Shown here in pieces: positions 1-4,596 of a DNA stretch of 5,704 nucleotides (the first letter of the stretch is position 1; each line of letters starts with the position of its first letter). The translations under genes and the position numbers were made by a program. The DNA lies in assembly GCA_955652195.1 (NCBI GenBank), contig CATPBC010000367.1, positions 1 to 5,704 on the forward strand. The letters run 5' to 3'. The notes beneath the pieces were generated by a model that was not told the origin of the DNA, did no database searches, and worked only from the letters and a program-made list of their open reading frames with translations. Source of the DNA: an uncultured Xanthobacteraceae bacterium. GTDB taxonomy: Bacteria > Pseudomonadota > Alphaproteobacteria > Rhizobiales > Xanthobacteraceae.

Positions 1-76
1 CAACATGCGGAAAGTTGACGGTTGGCAGACGCTCGCAACAAAGCCCGTCGGTCAGCCAATTGACCTCGCTGCCTGA
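1..76 (+). CDS. Possible 3' end of a gene entering from the left edge
   Basis: A plus-strand frame is open from the left edge to a TGA at 74-76. Its last residues read NMRKVDGWQTLATKPVGQ and then PIDLAA. The codons (GAC, CAG, ACG, CTC, CCC, GTC, GCC) are ordinary for a high-GC alphaproteobacterium, and the residue mix looks protein-like. With only about 24 residues visible I recognise no family. A competing minus-strand frame is also open to the left edge over 1-160 but is less convincing. The call rests on open frame and composition only; the sequence to the left would settle it. Confidence 0.25.
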   Translation, partial: NMRKVDGWQTLATKPVGQPIDLAA

Positions 77-446
77 CCAGGTAGTTTCGAAATGCCGGAG
101 ATCGCGTCACACCAAATTCCAACACAAATCGCGACGGTACCTAGCCGTTGCCTATTTGACCTGCGATTTCACGGGAGTCGGCGTGCTCCGCCGGCAGCTC
201 TACGACTAGCCTAGCCTAATTGCCCCAGCCGCGTGTAGCGGCGTGATGTCTCCGTTGGGCCCCGAACCGACCTCACGCGATGTCCATTATGTGGTCGCTA
301 TCGAGAGGAAAGCGGAAGTGACGCGGACATTGTCCAAAGTCCGAGTCTGACCCACTTCAGACATCAGCCGCTATGAATTGATGCTGTGCAAAATGACCGG
401 CGAGATCGGCTCCGATGGAGCCGGCCACGGCTAATTGCTCGCGCAA
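77..446. other. Intergenic stretch without a convincing gene
   Basis: Frames on both strands here are short or have poor composition, and I could not recognise a product. A plus-strand frame from 15 to 209 has ATG and stop but reads as low-complexity Arg/Ser-rich sequence without a ribosome binding site. A small perfect hairpin lies at 228-242 (GCCGC, five-base loop, GCGGC) with no T-run after it. The right half contains the degraded inverted repeat listed separately. Confidence 0.5.
245..364. repeat. Degraded dispersed inverted repeat (GATGTCC / GGACAT arms)
   Basis: This stretch has GATGTC at 245-250 and GATGTCC at 279-285 on one side, and the complementary arms GCGGACAT (323-330) and TCAGACAT (357-364) on the other, plus AGCGGAAGTG at 311-320. 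From memory, rhizobial genomes carry many non-coding repeats built from TGTCCGCTTT / AAAGCGGACAT arms that often produce spurious ORFs, and this looks like a worn copy. A shorter, better preserved palindrome of the same flavour is at 3802-3829. The assignment to a dispersed family is recall and inference. Confidence 0.25.
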
Positions 447-548
447 TTATCGCCGAGGAGCGTTGCACAGCCTGCGCAAGGCAAAGGCCAAAGCGCGCTG
501 AGTTCTGGCGATACGATCGACCTTTTGCTCTTTGGTCGGTTTGGTCAT
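447..548 (-). CDS. 33-residue basic hypothetical protein, ATGA-coupled
   Basis: This minus-strand ORF starts with an ATG (548-546) that overlaps the TGA of the 65-residue membrane protein gene (547-545) in an ATGA junction, the usual arrangement for translational coupling. The product begins MTKPTKEQKVDRIARTQRAL and ends in a run of arginines with one cysteine. It is strongly basic and could form one amphipathic helix. No family is recognised. The same frame stays open further upstream as a shadow of the neighbour, so the ATGA start is chosen from the junction and not from a strong ribosome binding site. It could be a real coupled small gene, the stump of a longer decayed gene, or chance. Confidence 0.35.
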   Translation of the reverse strand: MTKPTKEQKVDRIARTQRALAFALRRLCNAPRR

Positions 549-742
549 TGGCGACGCTGCGAGAGGCTTAATCCGAAGTAGCTCAAGCCACCCGCTACGA
601 CGAGAGCAATCCAGCTTACCCACATTGGCACTGTCCAGTCGCCGATCACGACTGGCCAAGCCATGTAAATTCGCAACAGATGGAGCAAGGCTACAATCGC
701 AAAAACGACACCAGCGAGCACAGTAAATGTTTTCCGATCCAT
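545..742 (-). CDS. Small two-helix membrane protein, hypothetical
   Basis: A 65-residue minus-strand protein starting MDRKTFTVLAGVVFAIVALL. It has two hydrophobic segments, about residues 6-27 and 38-58, joined by a short tryptophan-containing loop (VVIGDWTVPMW), and a basic tail ending SQRRQ. The pattern suggests a small inner-membrane protein with a helical hairpin. Similar short proteins with a VPMWVSW-like second helix occur, as far as I recall, as conserved hypotheticals in Hyphomicrobiales; no function is known to me. The ATG at 742 is preceded by GGGAG eight bases upstream, which favours it over an out-of-frame ATG at 749. The next ORF downstream overlaps by ATGA, suggesting a small operon. 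Confidence 0.8.
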   Translation of the reverse strand: MDRKTFTVLAGVVFAIVALLHLLRIYMAWPVVIGDWTVPMWVSWIALVVAGGLSYFGLSLSQRRQ

Positions 743-745
743 GGC

Positions 746-1009
746 TCATACTCCCATGACTTTCGACTGCACCATTAATGCGAAATCGCGATCAAGGGTA
801 AAGCGGGCTGCGCCCGTGTCGTCTGCAATGGTCAGCGCGTAATCTGCCGCTCTCACGAGAGATGGCGATCGACTTGCAAAGCTTTGGGAGCGCCCGCCTT
901 GTGGGTCAACAGCTCCGTGCAAGAGATTTACGCCCTGGCTAAAACCATGACGTGATGGGTAACAATGGTCAAAGACAATGCCCGACGCGGGTGCCGGCGC
1001 TGCGGTGCG
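746..1009 (-). other. Open frame of 87 codons without a clear start
   Basis: Between an in-frame TAA (1012-1010) and a TGA (748-746) the minus strand stays open. The reading includes RAADYALTIADDTGAARFTL and then DRDFALMVQSKVMGV. The stop lies three bases before the ATG of the 65-residue membrane protein, and that gene's GGGAG motif sits in the last codons of this frame, an operon-like spacing. There is no ATG near the front: the possible starts are a TTG at 922 and a GTG at 856, neither with a good ribosome binding site. It may be the 3' part of a decayed gene, a short gene with an unusual start, or chance. No family is recognised. The 1010-1056 stretch holds nothing else I can support. Confidence 0.2.
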
Positions 1010-1056
1010 TTATCTTTACACATCCATACGGATGGAGCCGAATAAGTTTTAAAGCT

Positions 1057-1260
1057 TCAAATAGCTTTGATACTGGTGGTGTGCGAGTCGGGCAAGCTTA
1101 CCAGCCTCATTGCCGGCAATACCCACCATAATACAAGATCGATAAGACGGTATTGTCGCGGATGGCCGGACACTGCGCGACTGTCATGGCAATGAGCGCC
1201 CAGACGATCGCAAGCACAAAAAGCGCAACCGCGCCGATAAGTTTCCGAAACCGCAGGCAT
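1057..1260 (-). pseudogene. Broken DUF2842-like small membrane protein gene
   Basis: Two minus-strand frames together rebuild the layout of the DUF2842 family, alphaproteobacterial proteins of about 60-70 residues with two membrane helices. One frame gives FRKLIGAVALFVLAIVWALI and then AMTVAQ, continuing to SILYY; it matches the family N-terminus (RKLIG, then a helix). A second frame, taking over near 1128, gives LWWVLPAMRLVSLPDS, matching the family's second helix (LLWVLPAM, then a basic or RPD-type tail). About six residues expected between the helices are missing, consistent with a small out-of-frame deletion. The only ATG at the right distance (1260) is also out of frame with RKLIG, so a second lesion near the start is likely. 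Family identity is from memory; the frame change is directly visible. The remnant is divergent from ctaA. Confidence 0.65.
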
Positions 1261-1279
1261 GGGCTCAAGCATTCCAGTG

Positions 1280-1307
1280 TTGCGAGGGCAGGGCGCAGCG
1301 CTATATG
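1280..1307 (+). promoter_or_regulatory. Weak candidate promoter for ctaA
   Basis: TTGCGA at 1280-1285 and TATATG at 1302-1307 are separated by 16 bases and lie 23 bases before the ctaA ATG. Each hexamer matches only four of six bases of the sigma-70 consensus, so this is a guess from spacing and position in the divergent gap between ctaA and the broken DUF2842-like gene. Confidence 0.2.
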
Positions 1308-1330
1308 GTCGCCGCGCCCGCGACAAGAAC

Positions 1331-2443
1331 ATGATGACAACTATTCAGGCTTCCCATCGCGAAGAATTGGACCAAGCCCGCGCGGTCCGGCTGTGGCTTT
1401 ATGCTGTCGCTGCGCTCGTTTTTGCCATGGTTCTGGTTGGTGGCGCGACGCGGCTGACAGAATCCGGGCTATCGATCACGGAATGGCAGCCGGTGACTGG
1501 TACGCTGCCGCCGCTAAACGAGACACAATGGCAGGCGGAATTTGAGAAGTATCAGGCCATTCCACAGTACCGGCAACTGAACGCCGGAATGAGCCTTACC
1601 GATTTTAAGACGATCTACTGGTGGGAGTGGGCTCACCGGCTCATCGGCCGCGTCATTGGCGCGGTTTTCTTTATGCCCTTCGTTTGGTTTCTGTGGCGCG
1701 GCCGGATCCCGCACAATCGTCGCGCCGGTCTATGGATGATCCTGACGTTTGGCGCGCTGCAGGGCGCGATCGGGTGGTGGATGGTGGCTTCCGGTCTCGC
1801 CGAACGCGTCGAGGTGTCTCAGTACCGCTTGGCGACGCATCTCATTCTTGCTTGTCTGATTTACGTCGCCCTCGTTTGGACCGGAACGCGGTGGCAGAAC
1901 GAGCGGGAGCAGTCGCTTTTCGGGAAATTAAGCAAAGCTGCCCAACCGGTGACTGTTCAGACTGGCGCCCTCGGGCTCGTGGTACTACTTCTGGCGCAGA
2001 TCTATCTCGGCGCTTTGGTCGCCGGGTTGCGTGCCGGGCATGTATATAACACCTGGCCGCTAATCGATGGCGGCCTTGTTCCTCAGTCCTCGCGTCTGTT
2101 CTTCGAGGTGCCATTGTGGCGGAATTTTTTTGAAAATCCGCTCACGGTCCAATTCGATCATCGCGTGCTCGGCTATGTGATCGGTTTGTTGGCGCTTCTT
2201 CAGCTGTTCAATGTCGCGAAACTGGTCAAGCCTGATCCCATCTTCACAAGCGCAGCTCTTGTCGCCGCGGCGGTCATCGTGCAAGTAGCACTCGGCATTT
2301 GGACACTGCTGTCGGTCGCCGCGCTGCCGCTCGCTCTTGTGCATCAGGCGAGCGCGATGATAACCTTGACCTTGGCGGTCATTCACGCATCAACTGCGGT
2401 CCCGCCTAAAGTCTCGGGGCGAACAGAACCGTCTTTGCCGTAG
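1331..2443 (+). CDS. ctaA: Heme A synthase (CtaA / COX15 family)
   Basis: A complete 370-residue integral membrane protein that oxidises the C8 methyl group of heme O to a formyl group, giving heme A for aa3-type cytochrome oxidases. Family signatures are present in order: GGATRLTESGLSITEWQPVTG at residues 37-57 after the first helix, the EWAHRLIGR motif at 99-107, THL with His170, NTWPLIDG at 240-247, QFDHRVLGY at 274-282, and LGIWTLL plus LVHQASA near 321-342. The four conserved heme-binding histidines correspond to H102, H170, H277 and H338. About eight hydrophobic helices are visible, and the length is normal for the long alphaproteobacterial type. The frame is open from an ATG at 1259, but its 24 extra residues are polar and unlike the family, so I take the ATG at 1331 (1334 is also possible); neither has a strong Shine-Dalgarno. 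No oxidase or ctaB genes lie nearby. The neighbour upstream is a divergent gene remnant. Confidence 0.97.
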   Translation: MMTTIQASHREELDQARAVRLWLYAVAALVFAMVLVGGATRLTESGLSITEWQPVTGTLPPLNETQWQAEFEKYQAIPQYRQLNAGMSLTDFKTIYWWEWAHRLIGRVIGAVFFMPFVWFLWRGRIPHNRRAGLWMILTFGALQGAIGWWMVASGLAERVEVSQYRLATHLILACLIYVALVWTGTRWQNEREQSLFGKLSKAAQPVTVQTGALGLVVLLLAQIYLGALVAGLRAGHVYNTWPLIDGGLVPQSSRLFFEVPLWRNFFENPLTVQFDHRVLGYVIGLLALLQLFNVAKLVKPDPIFTSAALVAAAVIVQVALGIWTLLSVAALPLALVHQASAMITLTLAVIHASTAVPPKVSGRTEPSLP

Positions 2444-2487
2444 GTCCTCCGCGCCATTTTTAGGAAGTTGTGCTCAAACAAATAAAG

Positions 2488-2510
2488 AACAAAAAGACAC
2501 ATTTTTTGTT
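2488..2510 (+). terminator. AT-rich hairpin after ctaA, weak terminator candidate
   Basis: AACAAAAA (2488-2495) and TTTTTGTT (2503-2510) form an eight-pair stem around a seven-base loop, 45 bases after the ctaA stop. All pairs but one are A-T, so it would be weak as an intrinsic terminator. The surrounding 2475-2525 is strikingly A+T-rich compared with the genes on either side. Confidence 0.2.
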
Positions 2511-2531
2511 TGGCGATTTTTGATGAGTGAC

Positions 2532-2715
2532 TCAGAGACGCTCTCTAGCCCGCTCGATTAGTTCGAGCACGTGTCCTTCCCTTTCATACCGCTCGGCCAC
2601 CGGTGTCTCCAGACACCCGATCGCTGACTATGAGTAACTGTTGGAGGGTCTCGCTGAGCGAAAGGTTGGTAACAAAATGTTCTAGGGGATCTAATTCTTT
2701 GCTGATATCGCTCCA
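2532..2715 (-). pseudogene. Suspected frameshifted gene remnant, family unknown
   Basis: Two minus-strand frames join into a protein-like reading. The first, from 2715 down, gives SDISKELDPLEHFVTNLSLS and then ETLQQLLIVSDRVSGDT. The second, from about 2606 to a TGA at 2534-2532, gives TPVAERYEREGHVLELIERA and then RERL. Both are rich in helix-forming, charged and leucine residues, unlike the chance translations around them. The switch falls on a perfect 7-bp inverted repeat (GGTGTCT, CC, AGACACC; 2602-2617). No start codon is visible and a TGA precedes the first segment (2718-2716), so a second lesion or a lost 5' end is implied. I do not recognise the family; the call rests on composition and continuity. 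Confidence 0.3.
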
Positions 2716-2851
2716 TCAGCCTGAAGCGCAGCACCAAAAATCTTCAGCTATCCACAAACTCGCCGGCCGATTACCCCATCTTTTGGCAAAAAGAAAAGGC
2801 CCCCTCGGCGCTAGCTGGACTGGCGTTGGTCGCTCGCACTGAACCGCACGC
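2716..2851. other. Short stretch without a recognised gene
   Basis: A plus-strand frame (2603-2842) crosses here but lacks a ribosome binding site and reads as unstructured Ser/Leu/Arg-rich sequence. It is probably a shadow of the suspected minus-strand remnant. Nothing else is visible. Confidence 0.4.
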
Positions 2852-2876
2852 AAAAAATTAGTGGCGAAATTCGCCA
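2852..2876 (-). terminator. Intrinsic terminator of the 36-residue gene
   Basis: On the minus strand TGGCG (2876-2872), loop AATTT, CGCCA (2866-2862) form a stem that is followed after CTAA by six T residues (2857-2852). The hairpin is built from the final codons of the 36-residue ORF, and the T-run begins directly after its stop codon. This is a compact rho-independent terminator reading leftward, and it supports transcription of that ORF. Confidence 0.6.
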
Positions 2877-2968
2877 GTCAGCACGGAGTCGGGAGGAAAG
2901 ATGATCAAGGCAGCGATGGCACCAGCCAGCGCGATCCAAACAACGGCGAGCAAGAGCTTCCACTTCAT
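2858..2968 (-). CDS. 36-residue single-helix membrane peptide
   Basis: A short minus-strand gene whose product starts MKWKLLLAVVWIALAGAIAA and ends FPPDSVLTGEFRH. Residues 4-24 form one strongly hydrophobic helix after a basic start, followed by a short polar tail. It could be an inserted membrane peptide; an uncleaved signal-anchor is more likely than a secreted protein because nothing of size follows. The ATG at 2968 has GAGGT about seven bases upstream. The same frame is open to an ATG at 3145, but those extra 59 residues look like random translation. An intrinsic terminator overlaps its last codons. No family is recognised. The ribosome binding site, helix and terminator together make it likely to be real despite its size. 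Confidence 0.6.
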   Translation of the reverse strand: MKWKLLLAVVWIALAGAIAALIIFPPDSVLTGEFRH

Positions 2969-3020
2969 CGGAGACCTCAATGGGTTTTGCCCGATGGCGC
3001 TGGGACCTCTGTGACAGCCA

Positions 3021-3317
3021 TCACGTTTCGGACTCTCTACCGGTAAACCATCGGATGGTTTGCGCGCGACCGGCAGTTTCAACAGTTGGATTTGTGAAAT
3101 CAGCAAGGGGTTGGCAGCACAAAAAGATTGAAGCTGAGACAGCAAAGCCGCCGGATAACTCTCTGAGTGCCTCCAATGAAATGTCGGCTGCCAAACGATC
3201 TATCTTAGGCGGATCATTCTGCCATTTTTCGCTGCTCTCAGTGAAGATCGCCTGATACAAATCAATGCCGCAAAGGCTCGGCCTCAACCAGTTTGAAACG
3301 CCGCGTGCCGGGCTCAT
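3021..3317 (-). CDS. Doubtful 98-residue hypothetical ORF
   Basis: This minus-strand ORF begins with an ATG at 3317 preceded by GGAG five bases upstream, a reasonable ribosome binding site. It reads MSPARGVSNWLRPSLCGIDL near the start, and later KIDRLAADISLEALRELSGG. The middle looks protein-like, but the last third is Cys/Thr-rich without pattern, and third positions are not strongly G/C. It would be divergent from the 71-residue gene at 3385 and lies upstream of the 36-residue gene on the same strand. No family is recognised. It could be a real lineage-specific gene, a decayed one, or chance. The overlapping plus-strand frame at 2980-3255 is less convincing. Confidence 0.25.
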   Translation of the reverse strand: MSPARGVSNWLRPSLCGIDLYQAIFTESSEKWQNDPPKIDRLAADISLEALRELSGGFAVSASIFLCCQPLADFTNPTVETAGRAQTIRWFTGRESET

Positions 3318-3384
3318 TCAGACTCCAATGTTGCGCCCGATTGGCGGGATTGGCGAAACGCTAGGCAACTAACGGGAAACGGAA

Positions 3385-3600
3385 ATGGACCAAATCGAAC
3401 TCTATAAGGACTTCCGAATCCGCGCGTATGAGGACTGGTCGGGGCAATGGTTGGCCGAGGCCAAGAAGCCGTTTGACACCCATGCTGAGTACATTGCCAC
3501 GCCCTCCGGTCACCCAACGCCACAAGCCGCTATTGCTTTCATAAAGCAGATGATCGATAGCCCGAGCACGACAATTAAAGCGCCAAAAATGATTCAATAG
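3385..3600 (+). CDS. Small conserved-looking hypothetical protein, 71 residues
   Basis: A soluble 71-residue protein starting MDQIELYKDFRIRAYEDWSG, with QWLAEAKKP next. Near the C-terminus, HPTPQAAIAFIKQMID matches in style a helix common in short rhizobial hypotheticals, where a beta-rich front (YKGFxIRAYE, WxAE) is followed by a conserved (P)TPxAAIxxAKQxID helix. I recall such proteins as conserved hypotheticals without a known function. The ATG at 3385 has only a weak purine-rich leader (GGGAAACGGAA). There is no signal peptide or membrane segment. It is flanked by non-coding sequence and is transcribed apart from the minus-strand genes around it. Confidence 0.7.
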   Translation: MDQIELYKDFRIRAYEDWSGQWLAEAKKPFDTHAEYIATPSGHPTPQAAIAFIKQMIDSPSTTIKAPKMIQ

Positions 3601-3640
3601 TGCGGCCCAGGATTCGCGTTTGTGTCAGGGCCATCACCCT

Positions 3641-3670
3641 ACCGCCCGACGCGAGTAATCAATGGGCGGT
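3641..3670 (+). repeat. Inverted repeat after the 71-residue gene
   Basis: ACCGCCC (3641-3647) and GGGCGGT (3664-3670) form a perfect seven-pair G+C-rich stem around a 16-base loop, about 40 bases past the stop at 3600. There is no T-run after it, so it could be a rho-dependent or mRNA-stabilising hairpin, or chance. No gene is recognised in 3601-3854. Confidence 0.25.
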
Positions 3671-3801
3671 GCCTCTGCGCGACGCTGTTACGAAGCTGCC
3701 ACGTCCAGCCACTCGGTGCTCCGCTGCGGGCCGCCAGGGCGCGGGCTAATCGATCAACCCGAATCGGATGCGCTCGCCAATAGGAATCGATCGGCTGCGA
3801 A

Positions 3802-3829
3802 ATGTCCGACTTTGACTCGAAGCGGGCAT
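3802..3829. repeat. Imperfect palindrome of the TGTCCG / CGGGCA type
   Basis: ATGTCCGACTTTGA (3802-3815) is followed at once by arms that complement it imperfectly (TCGAAGCGGGCAT, 3817-3829). The core resembles the TGTCCGCTTT / AAAGCGGACA arms of short dispersed repeats I remember from rhizobial genomes. A more degraded relative may lie at 245-364. It sits just past the stop of the 47-residue zinc-finger-like gene (3855) and may act as a transcript-end hairpin. Confidence 0.35.
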
Positions 3830-3854
3830 AGGGCGTCCATTTCGTCGGATTGGG

Positions 3855-3998
3855 TCACCAGCTGGCAGTGCGTGTTACTTCTTCATCATCATCGTCATCA
3901 GGCACGAAACCACTGCCGCCGCACGTTGGGCATTGCTGCTCTTCGTCCGTACCCTTTTCAATGACGCCATCACCGTTGCACTCTGGACAGGTTTTCAC
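3855..3998 (-). CDS. 47-residue CxxC zinc-finger-like protein
   Basis: A minus-strand gene with a GTG start (3998-3996) and TGA stop (3857-3855). The product reads MKTCPECNGDGVIEKGTDEE, then QQCPTCGGSGFVP, an acidic run of five Asp and two Glu, and a short tail. C4/C7 and C23/C26 form two CPxCxGxG repeats of the DnaJ zinc-finger type, so one zinc ion bound by four cysteines is expected. Near-identical short proteins are, as I recall, annotated as conserved hypotheticals in Bradyrhizobium and relatives; the role is unknown. GGGAGG lies five to six bases before the GTG, which decides this start over an in-frame ATG at 4019. The poly-Asp codons create an antisense poly-Ser ORF on the plus strand that is only a shadow. 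Confidence 0.85.
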   Translation of the reverse strand: MKTCPECNGDGVIEKGTDEEQQCPTCGGSGFVPDDDDDEEVTRTASW

Positions 3999-4021
3999 CT
4001 GTGCCTCCCTGGATATCATCG

Positions 4022-4081
4022 TCAATCAAGAAGGCGGGGCATCGCTGCACCGGCCGGCATGTTTTGATCCAAAGTCGACAT
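4022..4081 (-). CDS. Possible 19-residue leader ORF before the zinc-finger-like gene
   Basis: A minus-strand ORF with ATG at 4081 and TGA at 4024-4022, ending 23 bases before the GTG of the 47-residue gene. AGGG lies six bases before the ATG. The peptide begins MSTLDQNMPAG and has no run of one amino acid that would suggest attenuation. It may be a real small gene in an operon, an upstream ORF, or chance. Confidence 0.2.
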   Translation of the reverse strand: MSTLDQNMPAGAAMPRLLD

Positions 4082-4087
4082 GATCAT

Positions 4088-4258
4088 CCCTAGTAAAATT
4101 TCGCACACCTCTATCACACGTCGGAACACGTGCGCATAGTTTGGCCATTGTGTGAAGAACAGAAAAATCGTCGCACTTCGCTATGGCCTCCCTATAGCCT
4201 AAGGCCTATGCTCATGGCCCGGATTTGATCTTTGCTGAACCAATGAACAAAACCAAAA
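4088..4258. other. Intergenic region before the fhs remnant
   Basis: No gene is recognised here. Upstream elements for the minus-strand zinc-finger-like gene would lie here, but no clear promoter hexamers are visible. The block at 4181-4215 repeats short words (TATGGCC, CCTATAG, AGGCCTAT) without forming a convincing hairpin. A plus-strand 22-residue ORF (ATG 4243, stop 4309-4311) runs across the boundary into the fhs remnant in another frame; it may be chance. Confidence 0.4.
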
Positions 4259-4507
4259 ATGCGCAAATCGCCATCGCGGCCTTGGTCAGGACGCGCCAAG
4301 ACGCAATATAGCTTCTCGACCAATCCGGACGCCAAGGGAGCGCCTCCCGATCACGTCATCAATATGCGGGAGGTCCGGCTGTCGGCGGGCGCCGAGTTCG
4401 TCGTGGCGATCTGCGGCGAAATCATGACCATGCCGGGCCTGCCCAAGGTGCCGGCGGCGGAAGCGATCGATATCGGGCCGGATGGGCAGATCGTCGGGCT
4501 GTTCTAG
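4259..4507 (+). pseudogene. fhs: 5'-truncated formate-tetrahydrofolate ligase remnant (C-terminus only)
   Basis: The frame encodes 82 residues, of which the last 70 (from 4295) match the C-terminal end of formate-tetrahydrofolate ligase (Fhs, also FtfL), the ATP-dependent enzyme that joins formate to H4F as 10-formyl-H4F. Diagnostic stretches are [36 protein letters not shown] and [17 protein letters not shown], ending IVGLF at the family's natural C-terminus. Intact Fhs has about 555-560 residues, so the ATP-binding and formyl-phosphate regions, close to nine tenths of the protein, are missing. Upstream of 4295 no frame continues the homology, and the first 12 residues after the ATG at 4259 do not fit. 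The kept part shows no internal stop and clean high-GC codons, so the break looks like a single deletion or rearrangement that is not very old. No catalytic activity is expected. fdh1B follows 89 bases downstream. Confidence 0.88.
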
Positions 4508-4596
4508 CGCTTCCGGGACAAATATCTATTGATCGATATGGAATTGGGACTTGTTTACGCGGTTCGTTCGGCTCTTTTCGCTGTTACGAGGAGAAG

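Noticed and set aside
1259..1330. Upstream ATG extending ctaA by 24 residues
   Set aside because: The extra residues are polar, unlike CtaA N-termini, and overlap the divergent gap; the ATG at 1331 gives the usual length.
1153..1545. Plus-strand ORF of 130 residues overlapping the ctaA start
   Set aside because: It is a different-frame shadow across the DUF2842-like remnant and ctaA, with Arg/Ser-rich composition and no motif.
2603..2842. Plus-strand ORF of 79 residues
   Set aside because: It has no ribosome binding site and random-looking composition, and lies opposite a more protein-like minus-strand reading.
2858..3145. Longer 95-residue version of the 36-residue membrane peptide
   Set aside because: The added 59 residues look like chance translation, and the internal ATG at 2968 has the better ribosome binding site.
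3850..4083. Plus-strand ORF of 77 residues with a run of seven serines
   Set aside because: It is the antisense shadow of the poly-Asp/Glu codons of the minus-strand CxxC gene, which has a good ribosome binding site and recognisable motifs.
4120..4150. GGAAC at 4128 as an EcfG/sigma-E-like -35 element
   Set aside because: No CGTT-like -10 element appears 16-17 bases downstream, and no plus-strand gene starts at a suitable distance.
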